Both the position numbers and the translations under genes were made by a program. From NCBI GenBank assembly GCA_020137815.1, contig CM035352.1:7608905-7672904 (forward strand): a stretch of DNA of 64,000 nt, in the 5' to 3' direction. The notes beneath the pieces are model-generated. The model was not told where the DNA came from. It did not search any database and saw only the letters and a list, made by a program, of their open reading frames with translations. Source of the DNA: Hormiphora californensis. Taxonomy: Eukaryota; Ctenophora; Tentaculata; Cydippida; Pleurobrachiidae. Below, piece after piece: positions 13,001-39,530 of the stretch. The stretch's first letter is position 1, and every line of letters starts with the position of its first letter.

Positions 13001-16000
13001 TCCCTCTAGGTAGAGGTTGTGGTCCAGACACGCCTGGGTTAGGGAGGATTAGAGATTAGTAAGGGATCCCTCTAGGTAGAGGTTGTGATCCAGACACGCC
13101 TGGGAAGGGGAGGATTAGAGATTAGTAAGGGATCCCTCTAGGTAGAGGTTGTGATCAAGACACGCCTGGGAAGGGGAGGATTAGAGATTAGTAAGGGATC
13201 CCTCTAGGTAGAGGTTGTGATCAAGACACGCCTGGGAAGGGGAGGATTAGAGATTAGTAAGGGATCCCTCTAGGTAGAGGTTGTGATCCAGACACGCCTG
13301 GGAAGGGGAGGATTAGAGATTAGTAAGGGATCCCTCTAGGTAGAGGTTGTGATCAAGACACGCCTGGGAAGGGGAGGATTAGAGATTAGTAAGGGATCCC
13401 TCTAGGTAGAGGTTGTGGTCCAGACATGCCTGGGGGAAGGGGGAGGATTAGAGATTAGTAAGGGATCCCTCTAGGTATAGGTTGTGGTCCAGACACGCCT
13501 GGGAAGGGGAGGATTAGAGATTAGTAAGGGATCCCTCTAGGTACAGGTTGTGGTCCAGACACGCCTGGGAAGGGGAGGATTAGAGATTAGTAAGGGATCC
13601 CTCTAGGTAGAGGTTGTGGTCCAGACACGCCTGGGAAGGGGAGGATTAGAGATTAGTAAGGGATCCCTCTAGATATAGGTTGTGGTCCAGACATGCCTGG
13701 GAAGGGGAGGATTAGAGATTAGTAAGGGATCCCTCTAGGTACAGGTTGTGGTCCAGACATGCCTGGGAAGGGGAGGATTAGAGATTAGTAAGGGATCCCT
13801 CTAGGTACAGGTTGTGATCCAGACACGCCTGGGAAGGGGAGGATTAGAGATTAGTAAGGGATCCCTCTAGGTAGAGGTTGTGGTCCAGACATGCCTGGGG
13901 GAAGGGGGAGGATTAGAGCTTAGTAAGAGATCCCTCTAGGTAGAGGTTGTGATCAAGACACGCCTGGGAAGGGGAGGATTAGAGATTAGTAAGGGATCCC
14001 TCTAGGTACAGGTTGTGGTCCAGACACGCCTGGGAAGGGGAGGATTAGAGATTAGTAAGGGATCCCTCTAGATATAGGTTGTGGTCCAGACACGCCTGGA
14101 GAGGATTAGAGATTAGTAAGGGATCCCTCTAGGTACAGGTTGTGATCCAGACACGCCTGGGAAGGGGAGGATTAGAGATTAGTAAGGGATCCCTCTAGGT
14201 AGAGGTTGTGGTCCAGACACGCCTGGGAAGGGGAGGATTAGAGATTAGTAAGGGATCCCTCTAGGTATAGGTTGTGGTCCAGACATGCCTGGGAAGGGGA
14301 GGATTAGAGATTAGTAAGGGATCCCTCTAGGTAGAGGTTGTGGTCCAGACATGCCTGGGAAGGGGAGGATTAGAGATTAGTAAGGGATCCCTCTAGGTAT
14401 AGGTTGTGGTCCAGACACGCCTGGGAAGGGGGAGGATTAGAGATTAGTAAGGGATCCCTCTAGATATAGGTTGTGATCCAGACATGCCTGGGAAGGGGAG
14501 GATTAGAGATTAGTAAGGGATCCCTCTAGGTACAGGTTGTGGTCCAGACATTCCTGGGAAGGGGAGGATTAGAGATTAGTAAGGGATCCCTCTAGGTACA
14601 GGTTGTGGTCCAGACATGCCTGGGAAGGGGAGGATTAGAGATTAGTAAGGGATCCCTCTAGGTAGAGGTTGTGGTCCAGACACGCCTGGGAAGGGGAGGA
14701 TTAGAGATTAGTAAGGGATCCCTCTAGATATAGGTTGTGATCCAGACACGCCTGGGAAGGGGAGGATTAGATATTAGTAAGGGATCCCTCTAGGTATAGG
14801 TTGTGGTCCAGACATGCCTGGGAAGGGGAGGATTAGAGATTAGTAAGGGATCCTTCTAGATATAGGTTATTATGGTCCAGACACGCCTGGGTTAGGGAGG
14901 ATAATGACTCACTCACATAACCTAACCACTAATTATAAAGATATGTTTTAACTAATTAGTTGTAAATTGTAATTAGCTGCCAGGCACCCACTAATTAATT
15001 TCCACACACCTTGTAAACAGCAGCAAAGACCCTCTCAGAGACCTCCTGGCACCGTTCCAAGGTATGGGTCCCATCACACAGGACCTCAGGCTCTACAATT
15101 GGAACAAGTCCGTTCTGTTGGCAGATGGTAGCGTACCTGGCCAGAGTGTAGGCATTCTCTTGGATAGCCAGCTCTGGAGGGGGAGGGAAGGGGGTTATTT
15201 CAAATTTATTCTGGAAAGCAAGATAGGTGTTTTTTGTAGCTTTTAAAGTTCTAACTAATCTCCCCCCCCTGTGTGTTGTGGCAACTAAGGAAGCCGAAGA
15301 AAGTGCTATGCACGCGTCAAGATTCCAGAACTTTCCAAAGAGCACTGCATAAAAACATTTAGTGGAGCAGGAGTTTTTAAATTCTTTGGGGGAGGCCGGA
15401 GGGCTAAATATAGGAACTTTTAACCTCAATAACTCTATATCTAAACCCACACATACCAGATGGACCGTAGTCGGAGATCTTCAGGACAGCCCTCCACTTA
15501 GCAAACTGAGCCCCACCTGCCTTGTACTTAGCACATCTCTCACCCAGTCCGTCAATACCCTGGGAAACACAAGATAAACTAGTAGAGTCGATAACTACAT
15601 CGACCTCTCCCAATTGTTCCAGTTTTTGTCACATCTGTTTGGAGCCTCGACACGACCTCTAAACAGGTGTTACTTTTTCACAAACTGTTTTCATCTTGGT
15701 GCATGTAATCAGCAGTTGAAATGTTGTTAATCATAACAAAAACCTAACTATTTTTTTTCAACTTGGGGTAAAACCATGGGTGTCAAAAGTTAGCTCTAGG
15801 TCCCCTGAGTAACCATCCGGAGACTCTAAGAGATATTTCAAGCCGTTCTCCCGTAATCATTAATCCCGGTGGAGAAAAAAATACAATGCGGACGTACGTG
15901 AGCGCTGGCAGGCTGTTTACATGTTATTGTATGTCACAAATAAAAACAAGGAAGTTTAGTTCAACAGTTTACACATGTTTCAATACAAAATTGTATTTCA

Positions 16001-17463
16001 TCAGTTCTGATGAAATACAATTTTGTATTGAAACATGTGTAAACTGTTGAACTAAACTTCCTTGTTTTTATTTGTAAACAGCTCCTCCTGGTGAGTAGAG
16101 CACTATCCGAGGCAAGGACAATCAGCTATAGTTATTGTATGTCTCTCACTCTCTCTGGAAAAACCGCACGTGCGGTTGCGCCGCGCGAGATAACTCTTTC
16201 TCAAGGGGGAGAAAAGAGAGAGACGCACATTAACGTTATACATTAAAGTTGAGGTTGTAGGCAATTGCACGTACGTCCATACTCAAATATGTGCTCTACC
16301 GGGATTAATGATTACAGGAGAACGGCTTGAAATATCTCTTAGAGTCTCCGGATGGTTACTCAGGGGACCTAGAGCTAACTTTTGACACCCATGGTTTTAC
16401 CCCAAGTTGAAAAAAAAATAGTTAGGTTTTTGTTATGATTAACAACATTTCAACTGCTGCTTACACCAAGATGAAAACAGTTTGTGAAAAAGTAACACCT
16501 GTTTAGAGGTCGTGTCGAGGCTCCAAACAGATGTGACAAAAACTGGAACAATTGGGAGAGGTCGATGTAGTTATCGACTCTACTAAACAACGAATATGCA
16601 TTATATAGTGGTTACTATAGTATTTTATTGGGTTGAACTATTTTGGGTGATACACTTATCACTTATAAAATAGTGGTTACTAGTAGGTACTAAATTAGTA
16701 AGTAAAGAATCCTAAAGAATAACACTTTGTTTCTTTCTTACCTGGGTGACGGTCTCTCCATCAGTACCAGGGAGGGGTACAACACCCTTATCGACCTTGA
16801 TACCTGGTAGGGGAGATAGTTTTTAGGAGGCGGTTGTGATTTAGATGATATTTCCCCTCCAGAGGAGAGAATACACCACTGTGGCATGGTTGTACTTTTT
16901 TCACAAAAAAGAGAGGGAAAGAGAGAGGAAGAAAGAGAGATAGATTTAAAGACAAATCATGTCACCTGGGATGATATTGTGCTCCTGAAGGATCTGAACG
17001 AGGGGTGTCCCATCAGCTCCCTTCTGGAAGAGTGTCTCCTCAAAGAGGATGCATCCCCCGATGTAGTTCCCAATACCTGCCTCTTTGTCCAGAGAGAAGA
17101 GAAGCTCACGGTAGTCCCGCCTGTTGGTCTGAAGTGATGGGGGCGATTAGAAAAAGGAGGGTATCTTTCGGTCTAGTGATAGGATGTGATTAGAGATAGG
17201 ATTTGTACAAACGATATGATATTGATCTTATTCAGTAGCAAGTTGGGGGCGAAACTCTTAGAACGAATGGTTTGAGTGAGAAAGGTACAAAGGGGAGGTT
17301 CACCACTTACCTCGTTATTTTCAACACCAATACCAGCAAATCGTTTTCCGATTGTTCCAGTGCTCTCATCGGCAGCTAGGATACCCTTTCCATTGTCCAC
17401 AATCGCATGAGCGATCTGCCTTAGTTCATCCTGTTGTTCCTTGGTTAGAGCAGCGGGTGCCAT
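7043..17463 (-). CDS. Class I fructose-bisphosphate aldolase
   Basis: Eight exons join in perfect phase to 365 residues, the usual size of animal aldolases (363-364). From start to stop: 17311-17463, 16966-17128, 16742-16803, 15457-15559, 15010-15173, 11854-11974, 8697-8810, 7043-7260. It cleaves fructose 1,6-bisphosphate to DHAP and glyceraldehyde 3-phosphate in cytosolic glycolysis. Visible family marks are [18 protein letters not shown] near residue 30, IVEPEVL near 185-190, the Schiff-base Lys about 230 in [13 protein letters not shown], the phosphate-site GGQSEE, and a C-terminal Tyr (SLFIANHQY) needed for full activity in the family. The ATG at 17463 opens the conserved N-terminus. The intron before the Lys-230 exon is filled by a 3-kb array of that exon's own acceptor and first 36 nt. 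Another intron holds a 1.0-kb fold-back, and two hold identical 1.3-kb fold-backs. Confidence 0.96.
7326..8628. mobile_element. 1,303-bp near-perfect palindromic (fold-back) element, copy 1
   Basis: It starts GTTAGGGGC and ends GCCCCTAAC with TA on both sides (7324-7325 and 8629-8630). The two halves are near-complete reverse complements of each other, meeting around 7975 in a short spacer, so the whole element folds into one giant hairpin. The 85-codon open frame inside (8349-8606) lies wholly in one arm and has no recognisable domain. The TA target suggests a Tc1/mariner-type non-autonomous element. It lies in the intron between the last two aldolase exons. Confidence 0.9.
9030..10332. mobile_element. 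1,303-bp palindromic element, copy 2
   Basis: Same termini and length as copy 1, flanked by TA (9028-9029 and 10333-10334), and I found no difference from copy 1 on reading through. It sits in the neighbouring aldolase intron, with the exon 8697-8810 between the copies. Flanks outside the TA differ (TCTA left, TAATCAGG right), so this is an independent insertion, not part of a larger tandem duplication. Near identity points to recent activity. Confidence 0.9.
10333..11853. other. Aldolase intron remainder, no gene seen
   Basis: This stretch lies between fold-back copy 2 and the exon at 11854. It holds a pyrimidine-rich tract around 10830-10860 and 11360-11405, a C-run at 11218-11235, and no open frame with protein-like composition. 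Confidence 0.7.
11939..14905 (-). repeat. 66-bp minisatellite, about 45 copies, built on an aldolase 3' splice site plus the first 36 nt of coding exon
   Basis: Read on the minus strand, each unit is about 30 nt of pyrimidine-rich intron ending CCCTTCCCAG followed by 36 nt of exon that translates as [12 protein letters not shown]. The real exon (11854-11974) begins with the copy closest to it. In a decoy unit the frame runs on as Leu-Thr-Asn-Leu and stops at TAA, so choosing a distal acceptor yields a premature stop. A block of about 12 units recurs with an offset near 795 bp: the variant with TTAGGGAGG is at about 12240 and 13035, and the GGGGGAAGGGGG variant at about 12638 and 13433. This shows higher-order duplication. 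Coding positions in the copies vary only slightly. Confidence 0.95.
15582..16583. mobile_element. 1.0-kb fold-back element with nested inner palindrome
   Basis: Outer arms (15582 to about 15880 and about 16296 to 16583) are inverted copies with termini GTAGAGTCGAT and its complement, flanked by TA at 15580-15581 and 16584-16585. The unpaired centre contains a second, nearly perfect palindrome at about 15938-16075 with arms of about 68 bp, probably a separate element inserted into the first. It lies in the aldolase intron between exons 15457-15559 and 16742-16803. No coding capacity. Confidence 0.85.
16622..16650 (-). repeat. Short fragment matching the 3' tail of the LINE at 45.4 kb
   Basis: The words TTTATTGGGTTGAACTATTT and TGGGTG match the region at about 45427-45455, which is the 3' untranslated tail of the antisense LINE in the GPCR intron. 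It suggests a very short truncated LINE copy, or a shared tail element, in the aldolase intron. Confidence 0.45.
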
Positions 17464-17860
17464 GGTAACCTAGTTGAGAGTTAGGGTCATGGTTACCTTG
17501 TTGGGATTTAGAGTCATGGTTAATGGGAGAGACATGGTTACCTAGTTAGATTTAGAGTCATGGTTAACAACCGGGGGGGGGGGGGGGGGGGTCTAGTACA
17601 AGGGGGGAAGAGGTGTTTGTCGAGGTAGCTGAAGACAACACAAGCTGAGAAGAGGATGGGAGAACAAGAGGCGGGTTTTTAGTAAAAGGAGCTTTAAAAA
17701 AGGTAGGCGTATATTTACAGATCAGGACATTTAAAAAACACTGATAATTTAACACACACCAGTCACTATAAATATATGAGCTATGTCATCTGGACCGTTA
17801 ATAAATTAAGGGGGTTACCCGTTGTGCGAGAAAGTCTGAACACATCACGAAGGTTAGTCC

Positions 17861-19318
17861 CTAATTCCCTCCTAGCCTCTCAAACACTTTGGTTTGCCGC
17901 TCAAGCAACTCATTATTCCTCTCCAGCAACTCGATTATTTTATCTAATTTCTGGTGGTAAGATGAGGATTGATCTCCCTGACCAGTACAGAATGGACGAG
18001 GGGATGGACGAGGTGATGTTAACTCTTCAATCGCTGGTTTAACCAAACCCCCAATAGACCCAGGTAACTTCAAATCAATTCGGTTCTCTTCCCCTACTAG
18101 AACACCAATATTTGTGGCTGGCACAACAGCAGACTCCCTTCCTAGTGTATTATCACCTCGGAGAGTATCCAGGGAACTATAGTAGTGCTCATGGGCGCGG
18201 GCGAAGTGGCTTGCCGGGGCAGAGTAAGATCTGTTCATTGGTTCATACTCTATATAAGGCTCTACAACCCTCTCCGTCAGATGAACCTCCCTCTCTGTGG
18301 GCTTGGTGGCTGAAGGGAAGGCTGCTGCGACAGGGTCCTCTTTGTGCTTCCAGTTTAGTGATAACAAGTTGGCATCACGGAACGCAATCCCGCCACATCT
18401 GAATCCTGGATCAAGGGATATTTTACAGTGCATCAACAGCTTTTCCTTCTCAACTCTGTAAATGGTGACAGAGCATACATTGAACCCTGATACGGCCGCT
18501 AAGTAGGTTTGTTGGCAGAAGGTTAGATGACAGGGTGATATGAGACCGGTGAGATGAGTCTCTACTAGGGTATGTAGATTATAGTTGATTATCTTTAGCT
18601 GTCCTAGCCCTGAGTTATCTAGAGATGTCCTAGGTAGAACCATGCTGTCCATGTTAACAGGATCCCCTGTGAACAGATCCCGGTCTGCGCTACCAAGCTG
18701 CATTTTACCCTCAAATGTTGTAAGAAACCCAAATTGTGTCAGAGAGAAGGCAAGGGCGGCCAGTCCACTGATGAAGATAACTTCACCATTGCGATAACAT
18801 TTGGTTGATTTACCGTCTGATACCAGAACGGCAATGTGTTTAACCTCTGAGGAGCCCGGGGAGAATTCAGCAGCGATTGCGGTACATTTACTAATAGGAT
18901 CTATTGGAGTGACATAACTCCTTTCGCCGGTGCTAAAGTTGTGGATTGTTAGTTTATCCGTCGTCACAGACACCGTATGTCCTGATAACAGGTAGAAACA
19001 CCCCAAAACTGGCGTTGGTAAAACGATCTTTTTCTTAACGTCTGCTGGTCGCGATGATCGGAACTCTTGAAGACCGTTTTCTGTGACGACCACCTTTCGG
19101 GAACTCGATAGAATCCAATGACTTACAATCGGGTGAAATGGATTCACAAGAACATCCTCCGAAGAGACATCAAACAATTGACCTTTTGGATTTGCTTTTA
19201 TCTGTTGGTGCGAGATGTTGGTTCTATCGTCGATAAGCAGGAAACTGTCCGATTCTTCGTCGTACGATTGTAGGTGATTGTAGTTGGGGGACAATTTAAC
19301 GTGCCCTACCAATACCAT
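17861..19318 (-). CDS. WDCP-like protein (WD-repeat and coiled-coil containing)
   Basis: Uninterrupted 485-codon open frame with no introns, unlike every neighbour. The N-terminal ~330 residues are beta-rich with propeller-like spacing (for example VVVTENGLQEF, VSVTTDKLTIHNFSTGE, LAAVSGFNVCSVTIYRVEKEK). A conserved-looking patch then reads CGGIAFRDANLLSLNWKHKE, followed by a linker with NRSYSAPASHF. The tail (about 455-482) is a heptad coiled coil, LDKIIELLERNNELLERQ. This order of parts resembles animal WDCP (C2orf44), a scaffold reported to bind the kinase HCK; I rely on architecture and weak sequence similarity. The ATG at 19318 is the first in frame. It lies about 400 bp upstream of the aldolase start on the same strand; retrocopy origin would explain the missing introns but is not shown. 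Confidence 0.75.
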   Translation of the reverse strand: MVLVGHVKLSPNYNHLQSYDEESDSFLLIDDRTNISHQQIKANPKGQLFDVSSEDVLVNPFHPIVSHWILSSSRKVVVTENGLQEFRSSRPADVKKKIVLPTPVLGCFYLLSGHTVSVTTDKLTIHNFSTGERSYVTPIDPISKCTAIAAEFSPGSSEVKHIAVLVSDGKSTKCYRNGEVIFISGLAALAFSLTQFGFLTTFEGKMQLGSADRDLFTGDPVNMDSMVLPRTSLDNSGLGQLKIINYNLHTLVETHLTGLISPCHLTFCQQTYLAAVSGFNVCSVTIYRVEKEKLLMHCKISLDPGFRCGGIAFRDANLLSLNWKHKEDPVAAAFPSATKPTEREVHLTERVVEPYIEYEPMNRSYSAPASHFARAHEHYYSSLDTLRGDNTLGRESAVVPATNIGVLVGEENRIDLKLPGSIGGLVKPAIEELTSPRPSPRPFCTGQGDQSSSYHQKLDKIIELLERNNELLERQTKVFERLGGN

Positions 19319-20352
19319 ACTAAACTAGTAATTGAAATATTAAGCGTCCAATAAACAGCAGGTGTCAATGGATATCCGTCGTGCTGACGTCACAAAAGTT
19401 TGCCAAAAATTCTGCAAAAAGTTTTTAGTTTTTACACAGTCGTTTCACTAGCACGCGCCGCTCTGGATGAACTACTGTGTAAAGACTAAACTGTCCCTCT
19501 TGCCACTTGCCACTCGTAAGTCGTAACTCAGTGGCATCAACTGGCGGAGCCTTCCAAAATTTATCTTTCCTGCGAAAAAGGTTTGCTGATTGGCAAACGT
19601 TGCTGGCGCAGCGCGGGATAAGGCAGCGCTTTTCAAGTTTGCTGAAAAAGTTTGCGATGCGATGGATATATTTATAAAATTAAAGCTTTTGAGCTGCGCG
19701 GCGTTCAATCGCGCGGCGTTAACTTTGGAGAAAATGTTAAGAACTCGCGCATTCCAACGTTTCCTGGTTTAAACATTGTTTCAGAGCATTGGCCTGCCAG
19801 AATTGAAATTGATTGTAAAATTATAACAAGGAGATTTACAGTAAAATGGTTATTCAAAACATTAAGAAATCGCTTTTAAATCAGAACACAGTTACACACA
19901 CGACATTGAGTTGTTTGACAATCATATCGAGACATAAAGACAGTTCATATATCACTGATAATATCACTGATACTGATAGTGATAATATCACTCATTCTAT
20001 ATTTCTCATTCTGAGCAAGACTAGGAGTTCGTAGTTTTCTTTCTCTGAACGGGGAACCCCAGAGAGCATCAGTTTCTGGGCAGCTAAGGATATTAACACG
20101 GCATCCCGTTTTTTAAAAACAAAATCTCCCAATATCCCGGACTCAGCTCTAAGGCAGTCTCTAGAGACCTCTGAGAGATCTCTGAATGTCTGATGGGTTT
20201 TTCTGATTCTGATGACTTGTAAAATTCGAAGCTGTAACCAAAATCTTTCTCGATAACTCGCACTTCATCAATCACACTAGTGCTATCTCTCTAATCACAG
20301 AAGATACCTGGTATCTGTTAGGAAACAGATGCCGAGGTGGTTCCTAATCCCA
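19319..20352. other. Intergenic stretch between the WDCP-like and HUNK-like genes
   Basis: No convincing gene. It presumably contains the WDCP-like promoter just above 19318 and the 3' UTR of the kinase below 20353. A family-A-like motif without a matching flank lies near 19783-19804. Confidence 0.6.
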
Positions 20353-27519
<7,167 letters not shown>

Positions 27520-28769
27520 TCAAGTCTGTGATGGGACAATGTTAGAAGGATGGTAGGTGTTATTGTATGTTAGAAGGATGGTAGATGTTATTGTATGTTA
27601 GAAGGAGAAATCAAATGTGAGTTGGAAGGATAAATTTCAATTTAGATTTGTTAAGATTAAGCAACACAGAAAAGAGTACCCCCTCCCCCCAGAAGGGTGG
27701 TTAAAATAGTTTTTGCTGGCAACTTTAGTTAAATCAGACAAATCTAAAAGGAGCTCAACTGCAGTGTGTTAAGAAGGAACGAGGAAGAGAGAGAGAGAGA
27801 GAAATAGAGAGTGAGGAAGAGAAAGAAGGATAGAGGAAGTGAGAGAGAGAGAGAAAGATTTTGAGATGAGAGAGGAAGAAGGGAATGAATATTGAATCAA
27901 ACACACGAAGTCCGCACCGTTGACCAACGTATATGATATTGGGCCGCCCGCCGCAATACCAATTTTCTCAAAGACCCAATATATCAGACAGCCTAGAACA
28001 GTGTACGAGATTTATGTCAATATCACTACTATATGAGAATTCAAGAAAAGTGGGAGGTCTTAGTGGTGGGGGAGCATATGGGGTGACTCTGAGAGAAATG
28101 GCGAGATTGAGAAAGAGAGAGGTAGAGAGAGAAGAGAGAGAGAGATTAGAAAGAGAGAGGATAGATACTAGATAGGATGGTTTGAGTGGAAGAGAGAAGG
28201 AGAGAGAGAGGAGAGAGAGAGAGGGAGAGACGAGAGAGGAGATAAGCTCTCTCGCGATCTCTCGCGCTCTCCTCTCTCTCTCTCTCTCTCTCCGAATCTC
28301 TCGCTCTCTCTCTCGCGCGCGCTCTCTGATGAATGGGACCTACTATCTTCTCAAGCCATGGTAGGAAAATGCTAAAAAACCAAAAGACAAAGATTCATTT
28401 CAACCCTGGTAAACAGGCTCACCACACATCATAGGTGTCGCTAGGTTGAACTGGGTGCGCAGTGAAACTTAGATCACATATATTGGCCACCCTTTAACAA
28501 TTGTGCGAATACATCAGATAGTTAGAGAAAAAGAAAGATAGTCAGAGAAATATATCATAAATTGAATAGAATAAAGAAATCAGTTAAGAATAGACAGTTG
28601 GGTGATTATATTACGAATAGTCGGTAGAAAGCAAAAAGATTCTTCAACCGCTGAGAAAAAGTATCAATTATGCCAAAGAGAATAGCGAAAAGTGTCAAAG
28701 AAAAAGACAACTAAATCTCAAGAGATACTGGGCATCTGTTTCAAACAAAGAAAAGGAGAGAAAGTCGCG

Positions 28770-28772
28770 AGG

Positions 28773-28869
<97 letters not shown>

Positions 28870-28880
28870 GAGAGAGTTAA
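28770..28880. repeat. (GA)n microsatellite
   Basis: Nearly pure GA of about 110 bp. A matching CT tract lies 170 bp downstream (29047-29165), so the two could pair in single-stranded form. Confidence 0.95.
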
Positions 28881-29046
28881 CAGGCACACATGAGAGAGAG
28901 AGTTTGTTGTTTGGTGATTAATTGGTCTTGTTGAGCCAGCTCTTAAAAGATCTTGTTCATTAATCACGGAGGAGGCAAACAAAACCAAAGCTAAACTTAG
29001 AATCTGACTTTTCCAAAGATAAGTCTCTGGTTACATGAATAATATC

Positions 29047-29057
29047 TTCTCTCTCTC

Positions 29058-29108
<51 letters not shown>

Positions 29109-29165
29109 CTCTCTCTCTCTCTCTCCCTCTCTCTCTCTCTTCCTCCCCCCTCTCTCTCTCTCCCT
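29047..29165. repeat. (CT)n microsatellite
   Basis: CT run with CCCTCC interruptions, in the opposite sense to the GA run at 28770-28880. Confidence 0.95.
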
Positions 29166-29830
29166 AAGCCTCGGTGTGTCTACTTAAGCCACTGTAACTC
29201 AGATTTACAGGGGACATTTAACTGTGACAGTAGGGAGATCTTGTTGTCGTGTCCACTGAGCTAGGAACGATAGATCTGATCTGTACGTGCCACGTCCATT
29301 AGTCTCAGAGAAAATGAAACATAGAAAGTGTACATATGGACCATTATTGTTTAATTACATTCAGAACCTGAAATTTTTTATACCAAATCCAAGTTCCACT
29401 TGGAACATTTAATGTAGGGTATTGGGCAATTTGTTTTGTTCAACAGTCTAACTTGGCAACGTGCAATGGCTGTTATAGAAAATGCTAGAAGGATCAACAG
29501 TTGATCAACAGTTGGCTACAGTCCCATAATATCCTTGAGAGACATGTCAAGATCAGCTGCTTGTACCCCGTTTTCAACTACTGGAAGTTAACTGCCCTGA
29601 GAGAATCTGTCAAATGAGAGGAAGACATCTGCAGAGAAGCAAATGAATTATATTAACGCAGCTGTGCAGGAGCAGCACCATATTTAATATGTGCAGCAGA
29701 TAGAGCTGTATAATACAGCCACCCGAATCCACGTGCTATATCCACACAAACCAACACACACACAAAAGACAATAGAACGGCTGGGGGAGAATGGGAACAT
29801 TCTTAATTCCAGTAGATCACAAACTCAGTC

Positions 29831-37873
<8,043 letters not shown>

Positions 37874-37905
37874 ACAGTCAAGAACTTGATACACTCGGTA
37901 AAAAC

Positions 37906-37930
37906 TGAAAACAGTGCATTGGCCTGACAG
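37906..37930. mobile_element. Family-A insertion (about 25 bp) with 7-of-8 target duplication
   Basis: Right half CATTGGCCTGACAG fits family A while the left end is degraded (TGAAAACAGTG). Flanks are GTAAAAAC and GTTAAAAC. It lies 33 bp after the P450 stop codon, within the likely 3' UTR. Confidence 0.45.
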
Positions 37931-38224
37931 GTTAAAACCACATCTTTTTCTGATTGTTTCAAAAGACTGCAGTCGACTGTTTTCCAGGAGCGGTATTTTC
38001 CCCCTCTCAGCTAGGTTATATGCACTTCCATTAATCTTGAGAGATTGTATTGGAATCACTACGGTCCCTTCTTAATTGGATTAGAAGGGATGCAGCTATT
38101 ATTAGATAGAGGTGTGATTCGAATCAGCTGTATTGTGGATAATGACTAGTTATAACTAGGGCGTGGACTGTGTTTCATTTAACTCGTGTGAGGGGCCAGA
38201 TGTTCGCTTTTAAACAAGGAGACG

Positions 38225-38228
<4 letters not shown>

Positions 38229-38300
<72 letters not shown>

Positions 38301-38313
38301 GAGAGAGAGAGAG

Positions 38314-38364
<51 letters not shown>

Positions 38365-38404
38365 GAGAGAGAGACAGAGAAAGAGAGAGGGAGAGAGAGA
38401 GCGA

Positions 38405-38494
<90 letters not shown>

Positions 38495-38515
38495 AGAGCG
38501 AGAGAGAGAGAGATA
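38229..38515. repeat. Long (GA)n microsatellite
   Basis: About 285 bp of GA with sparse interruptions, the longest in the window. Open frames here are Glu-Arg or Leu-Ser repeats and are not genes. Confidence 0.95.
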
Positions 38516-39378
38516 GAGGAACGAAGACGAAGATACAGATAGAGAGGGAGGGAGAGTACAAAGTAGAGAAAGCCAGTTAAAGAAATGGAAATGAAAAATG
38601 AATGGGGGTGTCAAAGAAAGAATGACACAGAGAGAGACATTTTAGCAAGTATACGTAATAAGTAATTTAGAAAATTGCGTTTTGTGCCTTTCCATTTACT
38701 CACTTTTATTTTCACACTACATCTGTGGAAGTGTTTCAATTTGCACACTTATACCACATGTTGCATAGTTTCCACACGCTTCCACACTTCCTGGGTGGGA
38801 ATACTAATTCGCTTGTGCTGCTCCATCTGAAAAAAAGAATTAAAAATGTCTTCACAGCTGTTCGTTATGTCGTGTAAATGAGTACATTAACGCACCAGCT
38901 AATTGATATAAAGTGACCTCAACTAATCGATATATGATATTCACCGATATAGTGACATTATAATTGGTCACCCTTTTTATAACTCCAGTAATGCTAGTTC
39001 AACTATATCATCAGTTGTTCATTGATGATATTGAGAGGTCTGGGCGAGAATAAAATTATCATCAGTTTGCATTTGTTACTTTATTTAGGCTTCAGCAGTC
39101 GCCATGTTACTGAAACTCACTTCCGATCGCACAGAAATAAGTGATAGATGTGATTAGATTTTTTTGTTTTTTAGACCAATATCTAAACTCTAAAAGAGAA
39201 GGTTCAATGCTCGATCTCAGATATTGTACCGACTTGTGCGGCACGTCCTCCATGAGGGATATGAAGGCTTGTGCAGCATATACCGTGGGATAATAATCTG
39301 ACGACTGGCACTGCAGTGGCACACATTTTACATCAATTTGCTCTTTCGAAAGTGTTACAGAAAGAGCAGGGGAGAGAG

Positions 39379-39530
<152 letters not shown>

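Larger units (their letters stand above)
27520..29830. other. Intergenic region between divergent HUNK-like and P450 genes
   Basis: About 2.3 kb presumed to hold both promoters. It contains GA/CT microsatellites (27786-27870, 28090-28330, 28770-28880, 29047-29165) and nothing protein-like. Open frames over it are Glu-Arg or Leu-Ser repeats. Confidence 0.65.

Noticed and set aside
11939-14905. Regular repeats resembling a CRISPR array
   Set aside because: Units are directly tandem without unique spacers, in a eukaryotic intron, and derive from the adjacent splice junction and exon. The same holds for 2744-3502 and 21388-22760.
38210-38614. Open frames of 87-134 codons over the GA tract
   Set aside because: They are pure Glu-Arg or Leu-Ser repeats dictated by the microsatellite, open in several frames on both strands. 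The same applies at 4480-4749, 28692-28988, 31366-31645, 34056-34355, 39107-39651 and 41122-41365.
39107-39350. Minus-strand frame with YYPTVYAAQAFISLMEDVPH
   Set aside because: It looks somewhat protein-like, but runs directly into the GA microsatellite, has no splice context, and matches no family I recognise.
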